Positions 8,253 to 16,458 of a stretch of 43,390 nucleotides of DNA are shown piece after piece. The DNA is taken from assembly GCA_030672545.1 (NCBI GenBank), contig DAOVGF010000071.1, forward strand, positions 1 to 43,390. The letters run 5' to 3'. How positions within the stretch are numbered: the stretch's first letter is position 1; every line of letters begins with the position of its first letter. The notes beneath the pieces were generated by a model. That model ran no database searches, was not told where the DNA came from, and was given only the letters and a program-made list of their open reading frames with translations. Position numbers and translations under genes: made by a program. The DNA comes from Candidatus Aerophobota bacterium. GTDB lineage: Bacteria > Aerophobota > Aerophobia > Aerophobales > Aerophobaceae.

Positions 8253-9092
8253 TCAGGGCCTAAGAATATCTTTCCTTCGTAGGAGAGTTATGGAAGCGAT
8301 TAGGGGAATTAAGGTTAATCCTCCCAGGGTGACCATTATTGATTTAAATAAGAGTCTTAAGGAAACTTGGGAAGAGATTCCTCCTCCTAAAAAAAGAGTG
8401 GCTTTTCCCCCGGATAGGTAACCTATGATATTATCTACATAATGAGAAAGGGAGAATTTCTCCAGCAGATCGGAGGCAGAGAGGGGAAGATAAAGAACCA
8501 TCCAATCAAAAACGTACCAGGCCATTAGTAACAGAAAACCGGCTAAAATTGCCGCCAGAGTGTTCTCCATCAAGGTGGAAAAAAGAGTGGAAATAGAAGT
8601 ATAGACAATTCCTATCAATAAAAGAGCAATTACATAACTAAAAAACAGACGGGTCTCGATCAAACCAATTCCTAAGAAATCCAAAGCGATATTAAAGAGG
8701 GTTAATTTAAGGAAAACTAAAATTGAGAAGATGAATAAAAATGACAAATACTTGCCCATGATAATTTCCCAGGGTTTTAATGGTTTAGATATTAAAAGCT
8801 GGAGCATTCCTCTTTTTCTTTCTCCAGCCAGGAAATCACTGGCATTGATAATGGCCGCCAAAGCTACCGGTAGAGGGGCCACATCCAAATAAACCATCAG
8901 ACAAATTTTGGGAGTTACCTGGGTTATCCATCCTCCGGTCATCCGGGCAATTATGGAGGGGTGATGGTACATCATATAGGAGAACCATATCCCAATCACC
9001 GCCGGGAGAAAGATCAGTAGCAAAGAAAAGATGAATCGGCGAGAAGATAAATAATTAACCGTTTCCTGGGAGAAAATGATGGGTAAATACAT
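8253..9092 (-). CDS. ABC-2 type permease
   Basis: This 279-residue protein has six hydrophobic spans, with the first near residues 20-40 and the last just before the C-terminus. The segment FLAGERKRGMLQLLISKPLKPWEIIMGKYL, here quoted only for its ERKRGMLQLL core at about residues 90-100, is the hallmark of ABC-2 permeases (NosY/CcmB-like). It overlaps the ATPase stop by one base, so the two are translated as a pair and should form one exporter. The substrate is unknown. Position after the PorV-like gene and the secreted protease suggests an envelope or surface role, but simple cotranscription is enough to explain that. Confidence 0.85.
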   Translation of the reverse strand: MYLPIIFSQETVNYLSSRRFIFSLLLIFLPAVIGIWFSYMMYHHPSIIARMTGGWITQVTPKICLMVYLDVAPLPVALAAIINASDFLAGERKRGMLQLLISKPLKPWEIIMGKYLSFLFIFSILVFLKLTLFNIALDFLGIGLIETRLFFSYVIALLLIGIVYTSISTLFSTLMENTLAAILAGFLLLMAWYVFDWMVLYLPLSASDLLEKFSLSHYVDNIIGYLSGGKATLFLGGGISSQVSLRLLFKSIMVTLGGLTLIPLIASITLLRRKDILRP

Positions 9093-9817
9093 TAAGGTCC
9101 CTTTCCCATTAAAGCTTTTCGGTAAAACAAAGAGAGCCCTCCTTCCCCCTTAATCTCTTCTACCATTCCCTGGAAGAGAAGTTTTCCGTTGCTAATTATA
9201 GCAATAGAGTCGGCCACCTGCTCAATCTCCACCAAGAGATGGGTAGAGAGGAATACCGTTTTCCCTTGCTCGCCTATTTGCTTGATCCTGTCCAGTACTC
9301 TCTCTCTTTCCAGAGGATCTAGACCTTTGGTGGGCTCGTCTAAGAAAACAATTTCCGGATCATTGAGGAGTGACTGAGCAAAAGCTAATCTTTGTCTCAT
9401 CCCGGCTGAATATTTCCTTATTTTCACCTTCTCCCATTTTTTTAAACTGACTTCTCTCAAGAGTCCTTTAGCCCTGTCCCTGGCTTCTTCTTTACCCAAT
9501 CCAGTCAGTCTGGCCATATATTTCAGGAAATTCATTCCCTTCATATCCTCATACAATCCTGTATATTCAGGTAAATAGCCAATATTTCTCTTAATTAAGC
9601 GGGACTCTCTAGCAAAATCATATCCTAGAATCTTTATTGAACCGGAGGTAGGTCGAATAATACCGGTTAAAATCTGAATGAGGGTACTCTTGCCTGATCC
9701 ATTTGGTCCCAAAAGACCAAAAATTCCTCTTTGAATATTGAGGGAAAGATTAGAGATAGCTTTAATATCGCCAGAATATATCTTGGTGAGATTGGTTATT
9801 TTTATTATTGTTTCCAT
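9092..9817 (-). CDS. ABC transporter ATP-binding protein
   Basis: This 241-residue nucleotide-binding subunit carries Walker A GPNGSGKS (37-44), the signature SAGMRQR (137-143), Walker B VFLDEP (157-162) with the catalytic Glu, and the switch His in LSTHLL. The signature form SAGM is usual for ABC-2 exporters of the NosF/CcmA type. It starts 16 bases after the PorV-like gene stop and shares one base with the permease gene. It powers export by the adjacent permease at the cytoplasmic membrane. Confidence 0.9.
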   Translation of the reverse strand: METIIKITNLTKIYSGDIKAISNLSLNIQRGIFGLLGPNGSGKSTLIQILTGIIRPTSGSIKILGYDFARESRLIKRNIGYLPEYTGLYEDMKGMNFLKYMARLTGLGKEEARDRAKGLLREVSLKKWEKVKIRKYSAGMRQRLAFAQSLLNDPEIVFLDEPTKGLDPLERERVLDRIKQIGEQGKTVFLSTHLLVEIEQVADSIAIISNGKLLFQGMVEEIKGEGGLSLFYRKALMGKGP

Positions 9818-9833
9818 AGGGGTTTCTCAAAGA

Positions 9834-10715
9834 TCAAAACCCCATTCCCAGAGAAACTCTATGGCTATTTCCTAAATCTCCGTAGGGCACATAGGCGTAA
9901 TCAAGAGAAACGCTGGAAAGATTAAATCCTAATCCGGCGCTGTAGCCTTCCCCAACATCTTTTCCCGTTCGGTAACCAGCCCTTAAGGTGAAGAATGAAC
10001 TAAGAGGGTATTCTATTCCCGCAGCATAGTAGGAATCATTATCATTGGGAAAGACCGCATCAAAACTCAAAGTGGAGGATAAAACCTTCAAGGCTGCTCC
10101 CGCCCGTAAGATAAGGGGAAGATCGTCTTCTCCCAGGCTTGACCCAATATTTTGGGCCGAAGCTCCCAGGGATATGTTTGAAGTTGGCTTTATCATTACC
10201 CCAATGTTACCAAGAAAAGCAGATTTTTTGTCTTCAGCAATGGTATCCTCCAGGTATCCCCCGGAGAGACCCAGCATTAGGCCTGGTGAGATCTCTCTGG
10301 CATAACCCAAACTTAGATAAAGGTCCGAAGCCGAGAAAATACCTTCTGGATTTCCCCATTGATCCCTTTTTTCCAGTTCTCCCATATTTATATAGTTCAC
10401 TCCGGCGGCCAGGACGCCCTTTAAAGAAGGAAAAGAGAAACTCAAGTATCCTTGAGAAATACCCTGAAACCACACATTGTAGGTAGCAAAAAACTCCTTC
10501 TCTTTGAGCTGGGCCAGCCCGGCTGGATTCCAGTATAGAGCCGAACCGTCATCCGACAAAGCAGTATAAGCTCCTCCCAGAGCTTCTGCTCTTGCTCCGA
10601 TACCAATCTTGAGAAAATTAGCCCCGGTGGTTCCGGGACCTTGAGCCCAACAAGTCAGACCAGTAATTAATGATAAGAGAATTGTTAGAGTAACCCCGGT
10701 TAATATTTTTTTCAT
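9834..10715 (-). CDS. PorV/PorQ-family outer-membrane beta-barrel protein
   Basis: The product (293 residues from the ATG at 10713-10715, preceded by AGGGAG) has a signal peptide, MKKILTGVTLTILLSLITG with cleavage likely after CWA. The mature N-terminus carries the family signature FLKIGIGARAEALGGAY and then DDGSALYWNPAGLA, shared by PorV/PorQ proteins and FadL-like barrels. Alternating amphipathic strands follow, ending in Phe (LGMGF), as expected for a barrel. PorV is the shuttle of the type IX secretion system in Bacteroidota, but relatives occur in many other phyla. An upstream in-frame extension to 10763 is unlikely because it lacks a ribosome site and hides the signal peptide. The gene just upstream encodes a protease with a type-IX-like tail. 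Confidence 0.8.
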   Translation of the reverse strand: MKKILTGVTLTILLSLITGLTCWAQGPGTTGANFLKIGIGARAEALGGAYTALSDDGSALYWNPAGLAQLKEKEFFATYNVWFQGISQGYLSFSFPSLKGVLAAGVNYINMGELEKRDQWGNPEGIFSASDLYLSLGYAREISPGLMLGLSGGYLEDTIAEDKKSAFLGNIGVMIKPTSNISLGASAQNIGSSLGEDDLPLILRAGAALKVLSSTLSFDAVFPNDNDSYYAAGIEYPLSSFFTLRAGYRTGKDVGEGYSAGLGFNLSSVSLDYAYVPYGDLGNSHRVSLGMGF

Positions 10716-10752
10716 TGGTTTTCTCCCTTTATTCAACTTAGTAGAACAAAAC

Positions 10753-10807
10753 GAGATGGCCACCTCGCTCCACTCCTCGCAATGACAGTGGGAGGCTAAA
10801 GCCTCCC
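10753..10807. repeat. Composite intergenic repeat with perfect hairpin
   Basis: Bases 10753-10788 are a copy of the GAGAT...CTCCTCGCAATGACA element. Directly attached is the palindrome GGGAGGCTAAAGCCTCCC at 10790-10807 (8-base arms around AA). It sits between the protease stop and the PorV-like gene. Confidence 0.8.
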
Positions 10808-10816
10808 CATTCTACA

Positions 10817-12454
10817 TTATCTAACAATAGCTATTTTTCCCAGCCTTTTATTACCAGTTTCATCAGTAATCAGATAAATGTAAATACCTCTGGCTACTTC
10901 TTCTCCATTTTGATTCCGGCAATCCCAGGTAGATTTTTGAGATAAAGTCCTGATCAATTCTCCCGAGACAGTGTAAATACTAATCTTCACTCCCTCACCC
11001 AGAGGAAGATTAACAAAATTGATCAACTGACCTCTCTCTAAATAACAGGGATTAGGATAGACAAACACTTCCTCCAGATTTTCCGGTGAACCCAACTGAA
11101 CATAAATACTGCCCCCATTAAAAGTGTCTTTGGGCACATCCTGAGAGACTACTTTTGGATATTCCACACTCAGATAGGTAACCTGACCGGTGGTATCGCT
11201 ACCAGTGTGACTACCGGCCGGCAAATCATCTACTTTGAGCCAGGTTTCTTCATCAGGATGAGAGGTATAGGAAGTTAAGTCTACCACGATATTTTGATTT
11301 ACCGGATGTTCGGCTTCGTGCCAGATGCCCTCATCATCCCGATACCAACTACCACCCAGGTTGAGCAGGCAGATAAAATCCCATTCCGGATTTAGGGGAT
11401 CTTCTCCCCCCCGAAGGGTTACCTTCAATTCTCCTCTTTTTTCGTGATTTAAGCCAAATATTCCGTAAGCAGTAGGTATGTATCCCTGCTTATCAGTCAT
11501 AATCCAGGCTTCCTGATAGCTTTCATCTCTCATATAATCATAGGACATCCAGCAAAATCCCTTCGTTCCCAGGTCAGCGTCTTCCAATCCCCAGTCAGAT
11601 CCCCAGGAATTGACTACCCAGAAGGCACCGTATTTGGTTTCGCTACCATCCCAGTAAGACCTATCATCATCATAGCCAATCACCGTTAGGGCGTGCCCTC
11701 CCAGATAGCTTCCCACATTATGGAAAAGAACCCCGTTGTTTATCCCCTCGGCATCGTCAGGATAATCATAATAAAAATTATCGTATACCGGAATGGCCAT
11801 GGTGGCCAGATCTCCGTTAGTTAAATGTTGCTTCAGAAGATTGATTCCAGTATCAGTACTCAAGTCAATTTCTGCTACCGTATCGGCTCGATAGGGAATG
11901 GCCCGGCGCCAGCCTCCCTCCTCAGGCCAGGATATATAGTCACTATCGTCATAGGGTATGTCTTCCCAGGTAGCACAGCCCAGCTCCACCATCAACTGCA
12001 TGATAAAGAGAGGCCAGCTTCCGCCGTCATATCCTCCATTAACTAAGTTGTAGCCAAAAGCGGGACTGGATACCTGCTCAGGATGCGTACCCGGGTTAGG
12101 ATGATCCCAACCATGCTCCTTTGACTCCTGATAAGTTTTGTAATAGTAGCAAACCGACCAGGCGGCACAACTTCCCTGCTGTCCTTGACTACCTACCACC
12201 GGAAGCCATTGGTAGTTCTTCACCGCTGAAGCTAAGTCTACTCGCCTACCAGGCCTAAGAAGATATCTGTCCCGAGCCAGTTTATTGGGCTCGATAAATT
12301 TGACCTTCTTGACTTTTCCCTGGAGATATTCCATTTCTTCTGGAGTAGGAGGCCGGATCCCGTTTCTAAAAGGGGGAATAGCATATCCCGCTACGGATAA
12401 AAACAAGAATGACAACATCAGCGTACCAGCAACTATTTTCATTTTTCCTCTCAT
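10817..12454 (-). CDS. Secreted papain-family (C1) cysteine protease with type-IX-like C-terminal domain
   Basis: This 545-residue protein begins with a signal peptide (hydrophobic core about residues 8-24, cleavage near AGYA). The papain-fold domain has Gln90 (oxyanion), the catalytic Cys96 in GQQGSCAAWS, His254 in GGHALTVIGY and Asn282 in VNSWGSDWG, so the active site is complete; the usual Trp after Cys is Ala. A middle beta-rich region follows. The last 80 residues form a FlgD/type-IX sorting-like domain: VYPNPC, VKISIYTVSGELIRTL, RGIYIYLI, and a final Lys-Ile-Ala-Ile-Val-Arg. In Bacteroidota such tails guide proteins through PorV to the surface. The first ATG has AGGAG six bases upstream. 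It should act outside the cell or at its surface. Confidence 0.88.
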   Translation of the reverse strand: MRGKMKIVAGTLMLSFLFLSVAGYAIPPFRNGIRPPTPEEMEYLQGKVKKVKFIEPNKLARDRYLLRPGRRVDLASAVKNYQWLPVVGSQGQQGSCAAWSVCYYYKTYQESKEHGWDHPNPGTHPEQVSSPAFGYNLVNGGYDGGSWPLFIMQLMVELGCATWEDIPYDDSDYISWPEEGGWRRAIPYRADTVAEIDLSTDTGINLLKQHLTNGDLATMAIPVYDNFYYDYPDDAEGINNGVLFHNVGSYLGGHALTVIGYDDDRSYWDGSETKYGAFWVVNSWGSDWGLEDADLGTKGFCWMSYDYMRDESYQEAWIMTDKQGYIPTAYGIFGLNHEKRGELKVTLRGGEDPLNPEWDFICLLNLGGSWYRDDEGIWHEAEHPVNQNIVVDLTSYTSHPDEETWLKVDDLPAGSHTGSDTTGQVTYLSVEYPKVVSQDVPKDTFNGGSIYVQLGSPENLEEVFVYPNPCYLERGQLINFVNLPLGEGVKISIYTVSGELIRTLSQKSTWDCRNQNGEEVARGIYIYLITDETGNKRLGKIAIVR

Positions 12455-12481
12455 TTTCGACTCCTAAGATGACAACTCGTA

Positions 12482-12642
12482 CCTGGCGCAATCTTCGGGT
12501 TGCGTTTATTTTTCGCCGGCTAAAGCCTGCGGCTACCAAAACCTGAGATTGCCACGTCGCTCCGCTCCTCGCAATGACATACTGACGAACGCCGGCTAAA
12601 GCCTGCGGCTACCGGATCATAACTGGGAGGTTAAAACCTCCC
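12482..12642. repeat. Cluster of palindromic intergenic repeats
   Basis: Four modules lie head to tail between ogt and the protease gene. They are a clover-like element (12482-12537, ending GCGGCTACC), a CTCCTCGCAATGACA-type element (about 12545-12579), a half clover with CCGGCTAAAGCCTGCGG (12591-12608), and the palindrome GGGAGGTTAAAACCTCCC (12625-12642). A further CTGCGGTTACC fragment runs into the 3' end of ogt. No gene is present between 12455 and 12662. Confidence 0.8.
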
Positions 12643-12662
12643 CTACCCGGACTGGCCTGCGG

Positions 12663-13187
12663 TTACCATTTACCGGGTGACTTCACCTTGCCTTCTGAGA
12701 AAGTTAATCCTTCCCGTTCCAACAGCCTTATTTTGAGATTTAGTCCGGCCCCAAAACCACCCAGACCTCCATCGCTGGCGATAACCCGATGGCAGGGAAC
12801 AATGATGGGAAAAGGATTTTTGCCCAAAATTTGTCCTACGGCTCGAAAGCCGCGACTACCTATCTCCTGAGCTATCCATTTGTAAGAGCGAACCTGACCA
12901 TAGGGGATAAGACGAGTCTGAGCCCAAACTCTTTGGGCTACGGGAGAATAATCACTTAGCGGAAGATAATACCGGGAAAAATCAACTTTTTCCCCGCGGG
13001 CATAAACTTGCAAGTCTTTTTTTAACTGCCGGAGAACGGGAGAAAGAGACTTAGAGAAATGCTCAGTTAGACTGGACTCTTTCAAAATATTTTCTTGGCT
13101 ATCAGAGAGAAAAGTTCTGATTAAACAATTTCCTTGAGCCAGAGCGGCAAACCAAAAAAAATCAAGATTAACGGTGAAAAAGTTCAC
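12663..13187 (-). CDS. ogt: Methylated-DNA--protein-cysteine S-methyltransferase
   Basis: This suicide DNA-repair enzyme moves the methyl group from O6-methylguanine (and O4-methylthymine) to its own cysteine. The acceptor is Cys132 in VPCHRV; the helix-turn-helix with RAVGQILGKNP (about 115-125) includes the arginine finger. At 174 residues it has the length of Ogt/MGMT proteins without the Ada domain. The start is GTG at 13185-13187 with GGAGG at ideal spacing. The last codons lie inside the end of a repeat copy, so the C-terminus (SPGKW) may have been altered by repeat insertion. It is isolated between repeat clusters. Confidence 0.92.
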   Translation of the reverse strand: MNFFTVNLDFFWFAALAQGNCLIRTFLSDSQENILKESSLTEHFSKSLSPVLRQLKKDLQVYARGEKVDFSRYYLPLSDYSPVAQRVWAQTRLIPYGQVRSYKWIAQEIGSRGFRAVGQILGKNPFPIIVPCHRVIASDGGLGGFGAGLNLKIRLLEREGLTFSEGKVKSPGKW

Positions 13188-13249
13188 CTTACCTCCCCCC
13201 TAACGGTTTAGTTTATGGAAAATTTTACTTTTTCTAAAACTACTCTCTT

Positions 13250-13440
13250 TTCTGTCATTCCCAGTCTACCAGAGGTAGGCGTGGCAGCATGTCCTCTTGG
13301 GGATTGCTAAGCCTGTTCCGAGCCCAGCGAGGAATCTCGCTCCTCGCCATGACAGTGGGAGGCTAAAGCCTCCCCTACCCCTTTGGAGGGGCCTCGCAAT
13401 GACCGCGGAGGGGCTGCACTCCTCGCCATGACAGGCGAAG
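13250..13440. repeat. Composite repeat cluster between ogt and uvrC
   Basis: The 264-base gap holds no gene. It contains a TGTCATTCCC start, a block matching bases 30-70 of this window (GGATTGCTAAGCCTGTTCCG, then GAGGAATCTCGC), the hairpin GGGAGGCTAAAGCCTCCC at 13357-13374, and two partial CTCCTCGCCATGACA or CCTCGCAATGACC copies. It looks like several repeats nested or fused. Confidence 0.75.
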
Positions 13441-13451
13441 GAACTCTCAAC

Positions 13452-15242
13452 TCACGGCTGTTCTACCCCAAGATACCGATGAATAGTTTTCGCCTTGATT
13501 GGACCGATTCCGGTAATTTTTTGCAGTTCCTCAGGTGGACTTTTTTTAAGATATCCCAAAGACTTATAGTGAGACAGAAGGAGTTGTTTAGTCATCTCTC
13601 CTATTCCGGGAATCTCCTCCAGAGAGGAAACCCTCATTTTTTTCTCCCGTCGGCCTCGATGATAAGAATGAGCGAAACGGTGCGCCTCATCTCTTATCTC
13701 TTGAAGAAGTCTTAGAGCCGCAGAACTCCGGGGAATATCCAGAGAAAGCTTTTCAAAAGGAACATAAACCTCCTCAAATTCCTTGGCCAAGCCTACCAGA
13801 GGAATACAATCCAGGCCAAGTTCCTTGAGAACCTTCCAGCAGGTAGAAACCTGACCCTTACCTCCATCTACCAAAATTAAGTCCGGAAGAGACTTTTTCT
13901 CCCTCAATTGTCTTCGGTACCGACGATGAACTACTTCGGCCAACATGGCAAAATCATTTATTCCCTTAACTGTTTTGATTTTGAATTTCCGATACTCTGA
14001 TTTTCTGGCTTTCCCTTCCTCAAAAACTACCATTGAGCCGACAGCTTCTTCCCCTCGAATGTTGGAGATATCAAAACCCTCTATTCTCTGGGGAATCTTT
14101 CCCAAACTTAAATGGGACTTGAGTTCACTTAAGGCTTCTTCTTTACCTTGAGCCCGGTATTGATAAAGAATAAGAGTAGCGTTTTCTCGAGCTAATTTCA
14201 TCAATCTTAACTTTTCACCCCGACGAGGAACCTTAATTTCTATCTTTTTCCCTCTTTTTTCTGATAACCAGGAGGCAATCTCTCCAGTCTCTTCAACTGC
14301 TGTCGGAATAAGTATTTCCGAAGGAATGAAAAAGTTACGCAGATAGTACTGTTTAAGAAAGGGAACTATTATTTCTTCTTCTCTGGTCTCTTTGTTTATC
14401 CGGATAAAAAAATGATTCTTACCTATTAGCCTTCCTTCTCTAACCATAAAGACCACCGCACAGGTTTCTTTTCCCGCCGTAGCCAGAGAAATGAGATCTC
14501 TGTCTCCTCCCAAAAAAGAAGCTACCCTCTGGCCCTGATTCATTCTTTGAACAGCCCAAATGGAATCCCTGAGCTTAACAGCTTCTTCAAATCTTTCCTC
14601 CCGTGAGGCTTGCATCATCCTCTTTTCCAGGCTAAAAAGCAGACTCTGGTAATGACCCCGCAAAAAAAGAAGAACACCATCAACCAACAAGGAGTACTTC
14701 TTCTCATCAATCGCTCCCACGCAGGGGGCACTGCATTCTTTAATGTGATAATGCAAACAAGGTCGGACTCTGTACTTAAACTCTCCCTGGCATCGCCTTA
14801 AAGGAAAAAAATGGTGGACTAATTGAAGAGACTTCTTGGCCGCCCGGACATTAGTATAAGGACCAAAATATAAAGAACCATCTTTTTGGGGGTTACGGGT
14901 CAAAAAAACTCGGGGGAAAAACTCCTTTATGGTCAGCTTGATAAAGGGATAAGACTTATCATCCCTGAACTGAATGTTATAGTGAGGGTGGCATTGTTTA
15001 ATTAAGTTGTATTCTAACAGAAATGCCTCTGATTCAGACTGAGTAACTATCCACTCGACATCACCTATTCGAGTAATTAGTGAGGTTAAACGGGGAGAAA
15101 GGAAGGTCTTTTGGAAATAAGAAGGAACTCTCTTCTTAAGGGAGAGAGCTTTACCAACGTAAAGCACCTTTCCTTTTTGATCTTTTAGAAGATAAACTCC
15201 CGATTTTTCGGGCAAGAGACTCAGTTTCTCTTTCAAATTCAA
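13452..15242 (-). CDS. uvrC: Excinuclease ABC subunit C
   Basis: UvrC makes both incisions around bulky lesions marked by UvrA and UvrB. The 596-residue protein has the N-terminal GIY-YIG nuclease (GVYLLKDQKGKVLYVGKA, residues 15-32), a Cys-rich stretch with CLHYHIKECSAPC, the UVR motif for UvrB contact (EERFEEAVKLRD), the RNase H-like second nuclease (ILVDGGKGQ) and two C-terminal helix-hairpin-helix motifs (IPGIG and ITGIGPIKAK). It is full length. uvrA and uvrB are not in the window. Both flanks are intergenic repeats, so it is probably a single-gene unit. Confidence 0.96.
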   Translation of the reverse strand: MNLKEKLSLLPEKSGVYLLKDQKGKVLYVGKALSLKKRVPSYFQKTFLSPRLTSLITRIGDVEWIVTQSESEAFLLEYNLIKQCHPHYNIQFRDDKSYPFIKLTIKEFFPRVFLTRNPQKDGSLYFGPYTNVRAAKKSLQLVHHFFPLRRCQGEFKYRVRPCLHYHIKECSAPCVGAIDEKKYSLLVDGVLLFLRGHYQSLLFSLEKRMMQASREERFEEAVKLRDSIWAVQRMNQGQRVASFLGGDRDLISLATAGKETCAVVFMVREGRLIGKNHFFIRINKETREEEIIVPFLKQYYLRNFFIPSEILIPTAVEETGEIASWLSEKRGKKIEIKVPRRGEKLRLMKLARENATLILYQYRAQGKEEALSELKSHLSLGKIPQRIEGFDISNIRGEEAVGSMVVFEEGKARKSEYRKFKIKTVKGINDFAMLAEVVHRRYRRQLREKKSLPDLILVDGGKGQVSTCWKVLKELGLDCIPLVGLAKEFEEVYVPFEKLSLDIPRSSAALRLLQEIRDEAHRFAHSYHRGRREKKMRVSSLEEIPGIGEMTKQLLLSHYKSLGYLKKSPPEELQKITGIGPIKAKTIHRYLGVEQP

Positions 15243-15339
15243 CTGAAAGTCCTCCTCGTAGAGTAAGCCGCCTAGAAGATACCAATTTGGTTTCTGCGGA
15301 ACTCCCGTTTTCCTTCATTGCCCGGTTGTCCAGGAGAAA

Positions 15340-15378
15340 CCTGAGATTGCTTCGGGACTTCCTCCCTGGCAATGACAA
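15340..15378. repeat. Single CCTGAGATTGC...GGCAATGACA repeat
   Basis: CCTGAGATTGCTTCGGGACT followed by CCCTGGCAATGACA is a diverged copy of the element at 12545. The 178-base gap 15243-15420 is otherwise without a supported gene. Confidence 0.65.
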
Positions 15379-15420
15379 AGAAGGAATTTGATACCTTCAA
15401 AAAACCATTGCTGCGGCAAT

Positions 15421-15894
15421 TTATTGTGTAATCTTCGATCTCAATCTCTTTAGAGATTCATCCACTCTTTTGAAATCAAATTCCACCACCTCAAAATGAA
15501 TCCTTTGCCTAAGTTCCTTCAAAAAAATTCCCCGGCCGGGGATGAGCTCACCGGCAACATAAATTTCAGAGAATGAACAACAGGGAGAGCGAGCTATGGA
15601 AATTAAAAGAAGAGAAGAGCTTACGGATAATTTTTTTAAGAAGGAACCGACTCGATGGGCCAACTGGCCACAGAATTCCGGAAACCCTTCTACTCGTTCC
15701 CACTCATCCTTATCTTTTTTTTCTCTATGGCCGGCAAAGAGATACTCCGGACAGGGTAATTGCTCCACGGGAAAAGGATAATGAGAAAGAAGTTGGAGAA
15801 TCTTTTTCTCAACACCGGGGGAGATATCACCCCCGGCTCTGGTTGATTGATTGAGAAGACAGTGGCAAACCAAAATAATTTTAGTTAATTCCAT
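15421..15894 (-). CDS. TudS/DUF523-related protein (CD3072-like putative desulfidase)
   Basis: The N-terminal segment VCHCLLNQSTRAGG, the CPE motif (PCPEYLF) and a third cysteine site, ARSPCCS, are spaced like the three cysteines that hold the 4Fe-4S cluster in thiouracil desulfidase TudS. The SHCLLNQ-like opening is closest to the CD3072-type TudS relatives, whose substrate is not established. I chose ATG at 15892-15894 (157 residues), which overlaps the rsmD stop by 10 bases; an in-frame GTG at 15948 would add 18 residues. The overlap suggests coupling with rsmD. A role in removing sulfur from a nucleobase-like compound is inference. Confidence 0.65.
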   Translation of the reverse strand: MELTKIILVCHCLLNQSTRAGGDISPGVEKKILQLLSHYPFPVEQLPCPEYLFAGHREKKDKDEWERVEGFPEFCGQLAHRVGSFLKKLSVSSSLLLISIARSPCCSFSEIYVAGELIPGRGIFLKELRQRIHFEVVEFDFKRVDESLKRLRSKITQ

Positions 15895-16442
15895 CTCTTT
15901 GATTGGAGAAAGGTTAATATGGTATTTCCGTATTTTTTCTCTTTCCACACCCGAAAATGACTTATTCCCTCAAAATTAACCGATTCATGAGAAGAATGTT
16001 GGACAATAACTGTAAGACATCTAGCTTGTTTTTCTTCGATAATCTCAAGAGTTCTTTCTTGCAAATCCCGAAAATAAGGAGGACCGATAAAAATAATGTC
16101 GTATTTCTCTTTATTCAGCAGATGAGGAAAAGAAGTAATGACATCTCCTCTCAATATTACAGCTTTATCCAGAAGATGACAACGATCCAGATTCTCCCGA
16201 ATAATCTCCAGGCAAGCAGGATTTTTCTCCACGAAAGTAGCCTGGCCGGCCAACCTACTGAGAGCCTCTATACCTACTGCTCCAGAACCGGCGTAGAGAT
16301 CCAGGAAACGGCTATTGACCACATCCTCTCTGAGCACGTCAAAGAGTGACTTTCTTATCCGTGAGAGAAGCGGTCGAGTGGACATTCCCCGGAGAGTCTT
16401 TATTTTTCTGCCTTTAGCTAAACCACCGCTGATAACTATCAT
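15885..16442 (-). CDS. rsmD: 16S rRNA (guanine-966-N2)-methyltransferase RsmD, variant motif IV
   Basis: RsmD methylates G966 of 16S rRNA during 30S assembly. From the ATG at 16440-16442 the protein has 185 residues. It opens with the family signature ISGGLAKGRKIKTLRG and STRPLLSRIRKSLFDVL, then the SAM-binding FLDLYAGSGAVGIEA (47-61). The catalytic motif IV, normally (D/N)PPY, reads GPPY at 120-123 (codon GGT). A longer start at 16523 would run into bamA and lacks the family N-terminus. It begins 16 bases after the bamA stop. The usual neighbour coaD is missing. Confidence 0.88.
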   Translation of the reverse strand: MIVISGGLAKGRKIKTLRGMSTRPLLSRIRKSLFDVLREDVVNSRFLDLYAGSGAVGIEALSRLAGQATFVEKNPACLEIIRENLDRCHLLDKAVILRGDVITSFPHLLNKEKYDIIFIGPPYFRDLQERTLEIIEEKQARCLTVIVQHSSHESVNFEGISHFRVWKEKKYGNTILTFLQSKRWN

Positions 16443-16458
16443 AACAAAGTAGACAGCT

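Noticed and set aside
15151..15378. 75-codon minus-strand frame upstream of uvrC
   Set aside because: It overlaps the uvrC start in another frame, covers a repeat copy, and its Arg/Ser-rich translation does not look like a natural protein.
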